Of a stretch of 64,000 nt of DNA, positions 35,154 to 43,904 are shown in pieces; positions within the stretch are counted from its first letter, which is position 1, and every line of letters starts with the position of its first letter. The stretch covers positions 1-64,000 of the IMG/VR virus record IMGVR_UViG_3300022221_000006. One strand, 5' to 3'. The DNA comes from a virus. The translations under genes and the position numbers were made by a program. The notes under the pieces were generated by a model. The model was not told where the DNA came from, ran no database searches, and worked only from the letters and a program-made list of their open reading frames with translations.

Positions 35154-38100
35154 TGAGTGTAATAGCAGCAGTAGTTGGGTTAAGCGCTTATATCGGAGGT
35201 GCCACAATTCTCACCGCCGTAATGTTAGGCGCTTCTATAAAGTACCAACAGTACAAACAACAAAAAGCCTTGGACGCTATGGAGGCAGCAGCTGATGAAG
35301 CAAAAGGTTTTGAGGTTGTAACTGAGGGGGAAATTGATAGCGTCAAACTTGTATACGGTCGTGCAAAGATAGGTGGAACGAGAGTCTTGCATAGATTAAA
35401 GAGTAATTATGTCTATGCCGCCCCTGCTTTAGGTGGCGAAGTATTTGTCACGGAAGGTGATACTAGACTGGCAAGCTCTGTAGATAGTGTCCCTGTTCTA
35501 GGTACCATTAAGGTTATTTCAAACACAACTAGCTTCAACGGTGCTGTCGATGGTACTTGGGATAGCGACAACGAGACAATCACACAGCTAACTGTCTCAA
35601 GTGAAATCAGCAGATCATCTCCAACCGGTCCTTTTACAGTGACCACTGAGGTTGGTAAAGCAGCTATCTTCGGTAGTGCATACGTCGCGGTCAAGATAGG
35701 GCATACACCTTTCGATACCTACGGTGATTGGTCTGTTGAAGAAGGCAATGCTGAAGAGCCTATTGCGACTGTATTTAATTACAGAGTGGACTCGTATAAT
35801 AACACGACAGGTCTCTTAACACTAAAATTTCATTCCGCTACAAATCCTGAGTATCTATCAGGTACTAGAACCGCATCTCTTTCTGCAAACAAGAATGGTA
35901 GTAAGAATGAATTTCTCTTTATAAATCAGGTAATCTGTCATAAAGGTATCTCAGCCGTCCATTCTATTGATATAGACGGTCGTGACTTTAGACATCCTGA
36001 TTTCGGAGCTTCAGGGCGTATCCATGTGTATCGTGATGGTGGTATAGGTGATCCTATGCTGAATGCAAACATTACGGGACAAGCTGCCTCGTTGTTTCCT
36101 GAGACAGCGTATGCTTCGATGGTATTTAAACTAAATCGAGACGAACCACAGTACAGAGGAATCCCCGAGGTTGTCTTCTACGTTGATGGTTTCGAGTTAA
36201 GTCGCATTGATGAATCATTAGGAGTTTACACAAAGAGCTCTACAAAATATAGTTCAAATAACCCTGTATATGTGCTACTTGACTATCTAACAGCTGAGTA
36301 CGGTCGCAACTTAGATATTTCAAAAATTGACCTGGCTTCTTTTCATGCAGCAGCTCAGTTGTGTGAGAAGCAAGTCGATGCAGGATCTCTCGAAGATATC
36401 GATATCAATGGTGCATTATGGAATGAGAAAGTAAAGACTACAGGCACTCGTAATATTAAGCTATATGAATGTAATTTAGTACTTGATACAGCTGACGACT
36501 TTCGAAGCAATGTCAACAAGATTCTAGGAAGCATTCCTGAAGCTCACTTCATGTGGTCTGATGGTACCTATAAAATCAGCTTGAAATATCCAGAGGTTTG
36601 GAGCGCTGGGACTTGGCCTGCCGGTTCCATAGTTCAGTATGAGACTGGTGGTGTTATTGACTTATACCGCTCTACTGTATCAACAATCGAAGTTCCCGGA
36701 GCTGGAGTAGAGTGGGAGACAGGGCCTGACCCTCAACTTGTATCAGCCTATCTCACAGATGATGATATAATTCTTGAGAATGAGATAACAATGTCTTGGC
36801 CTGATCTTTCAAGTCGTCTCAACTACTGTACAATTACCTTTGTGAATGAATCTAAGGACTTTGAAAAGGATACCGTAAGTTGGCCTAATCGCTATGGACC
36901 TGGTCTTACTACAGTCTACGACACGTATCTCGCAGAAGACAACGGTATTGAATTAGAGACTTCTAAGAGTCCACATGGGATAACTACTGAGTACCACGCG
37001 ACAGCTTATGCTGAGATGATTGTCCGTAAATCCAGACATGCGCATGTTCTAGGGATGACTGTTACGAATGAATTCATGTACTTAGAACCAGGAGATGTAA
37101 TCCATCTCAACAGTACAGAGCTTAAGGTTCCTTCAGAGATATACCTTATCGATTCTCTAAAAGTCTCTGCACAAGGAAATATCGATATTCAATTGACAAA
37201 GTTCGATGCTCGCATTCTTGCCTGGAATGCTAAAGATATGGAAGTTGTCTCTAAGCGTTCTATCTATTCAGGTGATCTACCACAGGTGACGGGTCTTGCA
37301 TACACTCCTCCTGCTCCTGGAAAGGCTACGTTGACAGGCGGAAACCTTACATGGGATCCTTCTACATATAAAACAGCTCTTAAATATAATGCGTATATTG
37401 CAGGTGGTCCGGCTGATATCCAAGACTTTAATACGGTTTGGGAATTTCTAGGTTCTTCTACTTCGAACAGTCTCACAATGCCTCCCTTTACGCCAGGTCG
37501 TTATACATTGACTGTTGTCGCTGAGGCTCTTAGCGGTAAGGTTCCTCCGGTGTACAATCTCACAACCGGTTCTCGATGGCCTTTACTTACCGTGGATATT
37601 GCTGATAGCTTACTAGGCGGTAATCAGTTTGCACTGACACTTTATAAATACTCCACAACAGATCTTACAGGAACTTCTGTAGAAGGTGGATCCTTTGATT
37701 TCACAAATCATGTGACAACACCACCAGTAGGGTATTATGTATCCGAGGGTGTTGCACGTGAAAACGCAACTGATCCTTTACAGCCGGGCGATCTATATGT
37801 ATCTACGGCTGTAGCTTCTGTAAACCACCCTGCTACAATCGATATAAGTCTAGCCTGGACAGCCTTGGAACTCTTCGATCCAAAGACCACTCAGAAGACC
37901 ATTAAGTTCTATGCACGAGTTCCTGCTGCTGAACCAAATCCTTCAGCTCCTTCAGGCGGCTCCTATTTATTTCCAGAAGGCCCTGTCACACCTCCCTCCT
38001 CTGCACTTGCATCAGGTAGTTACACAGGTAAGAGTTTTTCAGTGGCGACTCAGATCAATGGTTCACCTACCGATCTTGCATCAGCAATAATAAGTGTAGA

Positions 38101-40816
38101 TGGATTACACATGTATGTGTCAAATAATGATGGTAGCATTTTTGAGTATGATCTGTCGGAACCTTTTGATGTTTCGTCTGCAACTTATACATCGAGAACT
38201 ATTAGATTCGCAACGACACTAGGAACGTCTCAATACACATCATTAGCCTTATCTCCTGATGGTAGTAAAATATTTGGAAACAATGCCAGTACTAAGAAAA
38301 TACACTCCTTTAGTTTTGGTACTAACTTTGATATCTCAACTCTTACAGAAGATGCAGGCTCTCTTAGTGTGCTTACCCAATTCGGAGCGAATGGCTTTAT
38401 TAACTATGTAATAAATAGTACAGGAACACGTGTATTTGCCCTCCATACATTGTCACCTTTCCGAATACATCAATACAATCTGAGTACTCCTTGGGATCTT
38501 TCAACAGGCGTTTACGCAGCTACTTATATAAGTGCTGTTACAAATACTACACAAGGTCTTGCGATTTCTAGTGACGACACTAAGTTATATGTCGGTGACA
38601 ATACGACCAAGACTATTTTAGAGCTTTCAATATCAGCTTCGGGAGATGTCACTACATGTTCTCTCACAGGTGCCGCTACTGATTTCTCGGATACAAATGT
38701 ATATGTTGTTGATTTTACATTTGCAAATGAAACACTGATTGTATGTGGTGCTGCTATCCCCTATTTTATATATCAGTATGCAAGTAGCATTGAGTGGGCG
38801 ACAGAAGACCCTGGTACTGAAGGTTCTTCGTGGATCACTGAAGCATCTTTCTCAAGGATGGGTAGCTATGGAATAAATACTAATACGCCTGCTTATTTAG
38901 CGCCTGTCTTAGCGCATAGTCCTGGTACGCAGGTAACGAAGCAGAGAGTCTATCAGTGGTCAACAGTAGCGCCTACTTTCCTTCCAAATGCCCAGACTAC
39001 TTATAACTGGCTGAATGGTACACAGGGAAATGCGACGAACATGGGCTCATGGACGTTGGGTGTCACAGCCAGTCCAGGAGGCGTCGGTATTAGATTATGG
39101 GTTGCTGAGATTTCTACATCAGCCCCGAATGGCACAGTCTCTACCACTCTCGCGTGGGATACAGGAAATCCAAATATATACGCAGGTGACATTACAAACT
39201 TACCCGATGGTAAGACACAGGTAGTATCTATTTACCGATGGGATACAGCTATTCCTACTATTGTAGGTTCCAGTACCTATACCTGGGAAACGGATATCCT
39301 TTCTGTAATTCCAACAGGCTGGTCAGATACGATACCTGCCACTGTTTCAGGCTATACACTATATGAAGCTCGTATTACACTTGTTGACATAAAAGAGGCT
39401 GTCACAACGTCTGTTGATTGGTCTGCTGCTAAACGTCTTGCAATCAACTATGCTGGTGGTGAAGGTATTAATGCTCGCCGCGCCTACGTGTCCACCGTTC
39501 AAATAAATTCAGATGAGTCATTAGTTCTGAGTTCCGGTACAGGCTCCCTACCAGATTCTGAGGCCTGGGATTTCACCGGTGTTACTTGGAGCGATACGTT
39601 ACCTACAGCAGGCGCTGGTGAAGTTGTTTACCAATCCGATGGAATGTACGATGAGAATACCACTAATGTGACATGGTCTCCCCCTTATGTTGCTGCTTTT
39701 AAAGTAGGTGATCTTAGTGCAATATCTGCTTCGATGGGTACCCTGAATGTAACTTCATCACTCACGATGCAAAATTCGGGTGTCATTAAGTCGGAAGATG
39801 CTACTTCTCTAGTTGCAGGCGCAGGTCTTTGGATGAGCGGTGGAACAAGTGCACAGTCTGAGTTTAGAGTAGGGGACCCAGCTGCTAGCAACTACTTAGC
39901 TTGGTCTCCTGCTCTAGGTGTGCAGGCAAGAGGTGCTGGACTCTCCATAAATGGAGCAGCCGGAGCGATATCTCTCAATGATGAAACCTTTGGAAATAAG
40001 GGGGTACAGCTTGAGTATAATGTAGGATCTCCTCGGATATATATCGGAAATGGCGAGGGTAGTTCTATCAGTTATGAAAATAATGCATTGACACTCGGCG
40101 CTGGCGTGCATATAGATGGCGCAGATTCCATATCAGCTGTTTCCAACTTCTATCGCTCACACGATTGCACTGACACTGTTGGTTGGGGTACTTTCTTAGG
40201 TGGACCGACTCTGACCCAGTTTGACTATGGTTGGAGAGTCACTATACCAAATACTGACACCGCAGAGTTCTGGGTCTACAACACGAGGCTTTTTCTAAAT
40301 AATACTGCACAATGGGGTAGTGACAGAAAAGTCTACTTTGATATAAGCCTCGCGCCTACTCCTACAGAACCTAATCTTCGAATGGAGATTGGCATGGGAT
40401 ATATGCGGACGAATGTCGTATATAGAAACGGAGTGTGGTTTTCCATAATCTATGATGATACCTCACCGATAGCGGTGCGAGGTGTGTGCTATAGATGGGG
40501 TGTTCCTACTTACACAGCAGCTATGCCTTTTGATATCATGGATCCATCGCGCAGTGATCGCATTCAATTTTTCATAGACTACAAGCCCTCGATCAACGTC
40601 TGCGACTTCTACATAAATGGTATCTATCAAGATTCTCTCCCAATGGGTAGCGGAGATAGACCTACTACTGAAAATAGCAGCGAGACATACATGGCCGGTC
40701 TTCGGACTTACAATGCAGGAACACTTACAGGACTTCTGAATCGAAATTTCTTCATTACCCAAATTAAATGGTGGGTTGCACTTACTGGAGGAGCTTTTGC
40801 TGGGTACCCTCGTTAA
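35153..40816 (+). CDS. Central tail tip protein (J-like, host specificity)
   Basis: 1887 aa. It starts with a hydrophobic segment (residues about 3-28) and then V-K-L-V-Y-G-R-A-K-I-G-G, the N-terminal signature of lambda J-like tip proteins. Residues about 290-700 form the tail-hub domains. A fibronectin type III-like domain follows (about 706-800). Residues about 960-1220 carry repeats with S-P-D-G-S-K-I-F and similar, suggesting a beta-propeller; further long repeats (about 1240-1500) contain W-D-T-x-N/A patterns, and the end looks lectin-like (F-Y-I-N-G-I-Y-Q). The tip likely binds the receptor and opens the tail. The gene ends the tail operon. Confidence 0.85.
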   Translation: MSVIAAVVGLSAYIGGATILTAVMLGASIKYQQYKQQKALDAMEAAADEAKGFEVVTEGEIDSVKLVYGRAKIGGTRVLHRLKSNYVYAAPALGGEVFVTEGDTRLASSVDSVPVLGTIKVISNTTSFNGAVDGTWDSDNETITQLTVSSEISRSSPTGPFTVTTEVGKAAIFGSAYVAVKIGHTPFDTYGDWSVEEGNAEEPIATVFNYRVDSYNNTTGLLTLKFHSATNPEYLSGTRTASLSANKNGSKNEFLFINQVICHKGISAVHSIDIDGRDFRHPDFGASGRIHVYRDGGIGDPMLNANITGQAASLFPETAYASMVFKLNRDEPQYRGIPEVVFYVDGFELSRIDESLGVYTKSSTKYSSNNPVYVLLDYLTAEYGRNLDISKIDLASFHAAAQLCEKQVDAGSLEDIDINGALWNEKVKTTGTRNIKLYECNLVLDTADDFRSNVNKILGSIPEAHFMWSDGTYKISLKYPEVWSAGTWPAGSIVQYETGGVIDLYRSTVSTIEVPGAGVEWETGPDPQLVSAYLTDDDIILENEITMSWPDLSSRLNYCTITFVNESKDFEKDTVSWPNRYGPGLTTVYDTYLAEDNGIELETSKSPHGITTEYHATAYAEMIVRKSRHAHVLGMTVTNEFMYLEPGDVIHLNSTELKVPSEIYLIDSLKVSAQGNIDIQLTKFDARILAWNAKDMEVVSKRSIYSGDLPQVTGLAYTPPAPGKATLTGGNLTWDPSTYKTALKYNAYIAGGPADIQDFNTVWEFLGSSTSNSLTMPPFTPGRYTLTVVAEALSGKVPPVYNLTTGSRWPLLTVDIADSLLGGNQFALTLYKYSTTDLTGTSVEGGSFDFTNHVTTPPVGYYVSEGVARENATDPLQPGDLYVSTAVASVNHPATIDISLAWTALELFDPKTTQKTIKFYARVPAAEPNPSAPSGGSYLFPEGPVTPPSSALASGSYTGKSFSVATQINGSPTDLASAIISVDGLHMYVSNNDGSIFEYDLSEPFDVSSATYTSRTIRFATTLGTSQYTSLALSPDGSKIFGNNASTKKIHSFSFGTNFDISTLTEDAGSLSVLTQFGANGFINYVINSTGTRVFALHTLSPFRIHQYNLSTPWDLSTGVYAATYISAVTNTTQGLAISSDDTKLYVGDNTTKTILELSISASGDVTTCSLTGAATDFSDTNVYVVDFTFANETLIVCGAAIPYFIYQYASSIEWATEDPGTEGSSWITEASFSRMGSYGINTNTPAYLAPVLAHSPGTQVTKQRVYQWSTVAPTFLPNAQTTYNWLNGTQGNATNMGSWTLGVTASPGGVGIRLWVAEISTSAPNGTVSTTLAWDTGNPNIYAGDITNLPDGKTQVVSIYRWDTAIPTIVGSSTYTWETDILSVIPTGWSDTIPATVSGYTLYEARITLVDIKEAVTTSVDWSAAKRLAINYAGGEGINARRAYVSTVQINSDESLVLSSGTGSLPDSEAWDFTGVTWSDTLPTAGAGEVVYQSDGMYDENTTNVTWSPPYVAAFKVGDLSAISASMGTLNVTSSLTMQNSGVIKSEDATSLVAGAGLWMSGGTSAQSEFRVGDPAASNYLAWSPALGVQARGAGLSINGAAGAISLNDETFGNKGVQLEYNVGSPRIYIGNGEGSSISYENNALTLGAGVHIDGADSISAVSNFYRSHDCTDTVGWGTFLGGPTLTQFDYGWRVTIPNTDTAEFWVYNTRLFLNNTAQWGSDRKVYFDISLAPTPTEPNLRMEIGMGYMRTNVVYRNGVWFSIIYDDTSPIAVRGVCYRWGVPTYTAAMPFDIMDPSRSDRIQFFIDYKPSINVCDFYINGIYQDSLPMGSGDRPTTENSSETYMAGLRTYNAGTLTGLLNRNFFITQIKWWVALTGGAFAGYPR

Positions 40817-40820
40817 CAAT

Positions 40821-40870
40821 TGCGCCATATGTGGTATCTTATATGAATAGGAATAATCCTATTATAATAA
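40821..40870 (+). promoter_or_regulatory. TATCTTATATG cassette, copy A
   Basis: TGCGCC then GGTATCTTATATGAATAGG, and an ATAGGA-ATAA-TCCTAT hairpin, ending 21 nt before the ATG at 40885. Copies B and C (42937, 43353) are nearly identical with the same 21-nt spacing. Possible host-type promoter (weak -35 TTGCGC, -10 TATGAA) or a phage-polymerase promoter with a 5' mRNA hairpin. Confidence 0.7.
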
Positions 40871-40884
40871 TCAGGAGATACTCG

Positions 40885-41169
40885 ATGAAATATTTAATTA
40901 TAATAATAGCTCTACTAACAACCCCCGCGTTTGCCTGTAATTCTCATGATACTAATGGGTATATATGGATTGGGGCTGGACTTCATGACAGTCCACACGA
41001 TGTAGCATTTGGAAAAGAGATAGCAGAGTGGGGTGTGAGCTTCAATTTACACCAGATCAGTCCTATCAACAGCCTCCGTTTCATCCTTAAGCACGATTCA
41101 GGGATATGGACGAGGGAGAGAGACTATGGCTACAACACTGCAACCTTCAGGCTACAAGCTAACTTCTAA
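40885..41169 (+). CDS. Small exported protein
   Basis: 94 aa, starting at ATG 40885 (CAGGAGA upstream). A typical signal peptide, MKYLIIIIALLTTPAFA, precedes a Cys at residue 18; the site could be signal peptidase I (AFA-C) or a poor lipobox. The mature part alternates polar and hydrophobic residues and ends with Phe, as small beta-barrel or periplasmic proteins do. It resembles the 12615 product in plan but not clearly in sequence. It sits under cassette A and right before the cupin gene. Confidence 0.7.
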   Translation: MKYLIIIIALLTTPAFACNSHDTNGYIWIGAGLHDSPHDVAFGKEIAEWGVSFNLHQISPINSLRFILKHDSGIWTRERDYGYNTATFRLQANF

Positions 41170-41717
41170 TGAAACTTTCAGAAATATCACGTAAAAAGTC
41201 ACTGGCACGGATCGTCAGTGGCTTCATGAACATGGATGTTCCCGTAAAGGAGCGTATAGAGTCTCTTGAGAGATACCTATGCACTCTCCCTCAACAAGAA
41301 GCACCAGTTGAAGAACTCTGGGGCAAAGATGTATATGTTCGGGAACTTATAATCCCTGCAGGTTCTTTTGTAATAGGGCGTATTCACAAATATGATCATG
41401 TAAGTATTATGATCGAAGGCGAACTTTTAATGTGGACAGAATTCGACGAGACAATACACTTAAGTGGCTACAATAAAGTCATTGCAAAAGCAGGTATTAA
41501 ACGAGTCGGTTATGTTCTACAAGAAACGAAATGGATTACCGCTCACGGTGTCACCGAGACAGACAACTTTAAAAACCCCGTCGAGGCTTTAACCGTTGCA
41601 ACATATGGAGAGTATAGCACATTCAAGGATGCTGAGATGGTATGCATCGAGGGCAACTCCATAGAACAAAACCTGAGTCTGCCGGTGTCAAAATCGGTCT
41701 CCAGAACGCCAGACTAG
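41169..41717 (+). CDS. Cupin-like protein
   Basis: 182 aa. The central V-R-E-L-I-I-P-A-G-S-F-V-I-G, K-Y-D-H-V-S-I-M-I-E-G-E and I-A-K-A-G-I-K-R-V-G-Y with a later I-T-A-H-G-V match the cupin (RmlC-like) jelly-roll pattern, including a possible metal-binding His in K-Y-D-H and a second in T-A-H. Phages of many kinds carry this small cupin near tail or lysis genes; the reaction is unknown. TAATG overlap with the upstream exported protein indicates coupling. Confidence 0.7.
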   Translation: MKLSEISRKKSLARIVSGFMNMDVPVKERIESLERYLCTLPQQEAPVEELWGKDVYVRELIIPAGSFVIGRIHKYDHVSIMIEGELLMWTEFDETIHLSGYNKVIAKAGIKRVGYVLQETKWITAHGVTETDNFKNPVEALTVATYGEYSTFKDAEMVCIEGNSIEQNLSLPVSKSVSRTPD

Positions 41718-42028
41718 CACCACGATCTCAGGGTCACCCTTATGGGAGTGTGCCTGAAAAAACGACAGCAGAGACGGCCAGTCTGGAAGCCGTCCTCAAA
41801 AAATCCTTTAGAATCAAGGGGTTAGGGCGGTCGTCACCTCAGACCCCGTTAAATTATCCCTGTAGGCTCCCCCGTAATGTAGTATTTATAACTCCCTATC
41901 ACCACTGTTGTAAATCTATAACAATAAAGGATTAAAGAATAGAATAAGGATATCCCCTCAAGACCTTCTCTAAAGAGGTCACTCAATAGTCCCTAGGGCT
42001 AACTAAAATATAAATAAAGAGGTATATC
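41718..42028 (+). other. Non-coding region upstream of holin
   Basis: 311 nt with no gene I can support. It holds the GTTAAATTAAC-type site at 41844, a GACCT/AGGTC hairpin near 41961-41980, and 41882-41940, which resembles the reverse complement of part of the terminase leader. A conceptual reading frame across 41642-41935 lacks a ribosome-binding site and is not credible. Confidence 0.55.
41844..41862 (+). promoter_or_regulatory. GTTAAATTAAC-type site before holin operon
   Basis: CCCCGTTAAATTATCCCTG, one difference from the 20627 site over 19 positions. It precedes the holin-endolysin pair by about 170 nt, compatible with late control of lysis. Confidence 0.6.
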
Positions 42029-42565
42029 ATGGTTCCAATTGTAGCAGGTCTTCTAAAAGGAGGACTCTCGCTTGTCGCAAATGCATTTCTTGCAAAAGGT
42101 AAGGAATGGGTCGAAGAGAAAGCGGGTATCACTCTCGATCCTAAAGAACCACTCTCAGAAGAGCAGTTGGTTGCTCTACGAAAGTTTGAGATGGATAATG
42201 AAGTGGAATTGCGTAAGCTACAAATTGAAGATAATCGTCTCGCAAAAGAAATCGACGAGATGTATCTAAAAGACACTCAGAGCGCACGTCAAATGCAGAT
42301 GACGGCGTTAGAACAAGACGACGTATTCGCTAAGCGTTTCGTTTATTACTTTGCATCTTTTTGGTCACTAGGCGCTGCTATATACATTGCAGCTATAACT
42401 TTTATGGCAATCCCAGAGGCAAATACTCGCTTTGCTGACACAATATTGGGCTTTCTCTTGGGTACAATTGTCGCCCAGATCATCTCATACTTCTATGGTT
42501 CTAGCAAATCATCACAGAATAAGGATAAACTGAAAGATGAGATGCTGAAGAAGGTATTGAAATGA
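42029..42565 (+). CDS. Holin (3TM gene-transfer-agent-like family)
   Basis: 178 aa. It has an N-terminal hydrophobic helix (about residues 3-20), a charged coiled-coil middle (about 45-95), and two C-terminal membrane helices (about 108-130 and 136-158), ending in basic G-S-S-K-S-S-Q-N-K. The D-T-x-S-A-R-Q-M-Q linker and Y-F-Y-G-S-S end are typical of the GTA-type 3TM holin family. It would form membrane holes that release or trigger the endolysin. It overlaps the endolysin by ATGA. The GAGGTATATC leader gives a moderate ribosome-binding site. Confidence 0.8.
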   Translation: MVPIVAGLLKGGLSLVANAFLAKGKEWVEEKAGITLDPKEPLSEEQLVALRKFEMDNEVELRKLQIEDNRLAKEIDEMYLKDTQSARQMQMTALEQDDVFAKRFVYYFASFWSLGAAIYIAAITFMAIPEANTRFADTILGFLLGTIVAQIISYFYGSSKSSQNKDKLKDEMLKKVLK

Positions 42566-42891
42566 GGCTTGGTCAACACCAGGAAGCATTTTTCAGAGAC
42601 CTCCTCAAACTGGGTATCCACGCATTATCCCTGGGATATGAGATACGTGGCGGCGAATTACAACGCCCAATAGAGATGCAAGAGCTCTATATTAAGATGG
42701 GACGCTCTAAGACGATGCGGAGTGAGCATCTCAACAAGTGTGCGATAGATCTTTATTTCACGAAGAAAGGTAAGCTTGTGTATCCCGAGGAACTCGGACG
42801 ATACTGGGAGAGCCTTGACACTCGAAATTCAGCAGGGATGTTCTGGAAGTCTTTCAAAGACGGACCTCATTATCAACGTTCAACCCGATAG
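42562..42891 (+). CDS. Endolysin (M15-type peptidase)
   Basis: 109-aa predicted murein endopeptidase. The zinc-binding pattern of M15 peptidases is visible: S-E-H-x6-D (His56 and Asp63) and a C-terminal P-H-Y-Q with His103. G-Y-E-I-R-G-G near residue 25 and R-S-K-T-M-R-S-E-H-L-N-K-C-A-I-D-L are typical of L-alanyl-D-glutamate or D-Ala-D-Ala-type enzymes, which cut the peptide stems of peptidoglycan. It is short but complete for the family. No signal peptide, so it depends on the upstream holin. A spanin pair was not recognised. Confidence 0.85.
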   Translation: MRLGQHQEAFFRDLLKLGIHALSLGYEIRGGELQRPIEMQELYIKMGRSKTMRSEHLNKCAIDLYFTKKGKLVYPEELGRYWESLDTRNSAGMFWKSFKDGPHYQRSTR

Positions 42892-42899
42892 TACCGATG

Positions 42900-42930
42900 A
42901 CCCCTTATGTTCTTAGGAATATAGGGGGTT
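42900..42930 (+). terminator. Possible terminator after lysis genes
   Basis: ACCCCTTAT (42900-42908) pairs with ATAGGGGGT (42921-42929), one G-U, followed by TTAAAA. Weak U-tract; directly followed by cassette B, so it may separate the lysis operon from the next unit. Confidence 0.55.
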
Positions 42931-42936
42931 TAAAAC

Positions 42937-42985
42937 TGCGCAAAAATGGGTATCTTATATGAATAGGAATAATCCTATCACAACA
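42937..42985 (+). promoter_or_regulatory. TATCTTATATG cassette, copy B
   Basis: Same cassette as at 40821, with TGCGC, TATCTTATATG and the ATAGGA-ATAA-TCCTAT hairpin, ending 21 nt before the ATG at 43000. Identical to copy C over most positions. Confidence 0.7.
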
Positions 42986-42999
42986 ACTGAGGTAATATT

Positions 43000-43311
43000 A
43001 TGAACAAGCAATTTGCAGAAATGATCGAAAAAAGTCTTTCAGGTTTTAGTAAGTACGGTTTGGAGGCGTTGGCAAAACGTAAGCTGACGGCTTCGGATAT
43101 CCTTGCGAGAGCTACAAAACGGGTTGTCTCACGGGAAGATGAAGAGTATTACGTTCTTGTACGTAGTCCTACGAACGACCAGATAAAAGCCCGTATTACT
43201 GACCGCACACGGGTAGGTGATTTGGAAGGTATAATCGATGGTCTGCTGGACCGACTTAATGACAGTATGGAAACTGACATCCACGGCAAGAAGCCAAAAG
43301 CTAAAGCCTAG
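43000..43311 (+). CDS. Hypothetical protein under cassette B
   Basis: 103 aa, basic, without signal peptide or membrane segment. Helical N-terminal half (about residues 5-45) then a beta segment (Y-Y-V-L-V-R-S-P) and a helical, lysine-rich end. Unrecognised. Transcribed from its own conserved cassette like the next gene, so possibly part of a coordinated set made at a specific stage. Confidence 0.65.
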   Translation: MNKQFAEMIEKSLSGFSKYGLEALAKRKLTASDILARATKRVVSREDEEYYVLVRSPTNDQIKARITDRTRVGDLEGIIDGLLDRLNDSMETDIHGKKPKAKA

Positions 43312-43325
43312 TAATTGCTCTACTG

Positions 43326-43347
43326 TACGGGGTGTAAAAACCCCGTA
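43326..43347 (+). repeat. Hairpin before cassette C
   Basis: TACGGGG and CCCCGTA form a 7-bp stem around TGTAAAAA, with no U-tract. Weak terminator or spacer hairpin. Confidence 0.5.
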
Positions 43348-43352
43348 TGAAC

Positions 43353-43402
43353 TGCGCAAAAACAGGTATCTTATATGAATAGGAATAATCCTATCACAAC
43401 AA
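43353..43402 (+). promoter_or_regulatory. TATCTTATATG cassette, copy C
   Basis: Third copy, TGCGC then GGTATCTTATATGAATAGG and the hairpin, 21 nt before the ATG at 43416. Constant spacing and sequence in three independent units argue for function. Confidence 0.75.
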
Positions 43403-43415
43403 ACGAGGTAACACT

Positions 43416-43706
43416 ATGAAAAATCAAGAAGTATTAAAGAAAATCCCAGAAGCCATCCTTTGGTATTTAAAGACAATGCTCGTAAATATGCTGATGCTTT
43501 TATGCGGAATCTTTCTTGTGTATGAAATTCAGCTTTTGATCCTCTATCCGATCTTAATTGCACAAGCTTTTATGTATGCTGCTTTCTTCGCAGCTATAAT
43601 GACTGCTGGTCAATATATAGCTGCTAGTGTATATGAGTGGGTCAGCCGCTGTAAATATGATCGTGAGCATGGTATCATCAACGGCAAATGCCAGGCGGCT
43701 GTCTAA
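43416..43706 (+). CDS. Membrane protein, two membrane helices
   Basis: 96 aa. Two hydrophobic helices (about residues 20-44 and 50-73), a basic N-terminus, and a charged C-terminus with several Tyr and Cys. Unknown function. It is read from cassette C and overlaps the next small membrane-protein gene. Together with genes through 44515 it forms a cluster of tiny membrane proteins before the RNA polymerase, as seen in phages that remodel the host membrane. Confidence 0.65.
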   Translation: MKNQEVLKKIPEAILWYLKTMLVNMLMLLCGIFLVYEIQLLILYPILIAQAFMYAAFFAAIMTAGQYIAASVYEWVSRCKYDREHGIINGKCQAAV

Positions 43707-43873
43707 TGTTTAGTCTAGCAACGATCGCATTGATAGTGAGCGGTATAAGTCTTATCACATCAGTCTTTGTAGTCCCTTATGTGATTGTTTCTTTCTTTAT
43801 TAAGCTTGTACTTATTGCCATGGTCTTCGGGCTGGTGATGTATGCTATTAAGAGAGCTTTCGCAAACAGGTAA
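43706..43873 (+). CDS. Small membrane protein
   Basis: 55 aa starting at ATG 43706, which overlaps the previous stop (TAATG). It is almost entirely hydrophobic, with two tight membrane helices and a basic C-terminal K-R-A-F-A-N-R. The Met further upstream at 43688 would merely extend it into the neighbour and is less likely. Function unknown. Confidence 0.6.
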   Translation: MFSLATIALIVSGISLITSVFVVPYVIVSFFIKLVLIAMVFGLVMYAIKRAFANR

Positions 43874-43904
43874 TCAACAAATCTTTTTTCGAAGGAGGAA
43901 AGGT

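Noticed and set aside
41642-41935. Open frame of 97 codons across the end of the cupin gene and the non-coding region
   Set aside because: No ribosome-binding site, atypical composition, and it crosses the conserved GTTAAATTAAC-type site. A 27-codon inner start at 41742 is also unsupported.
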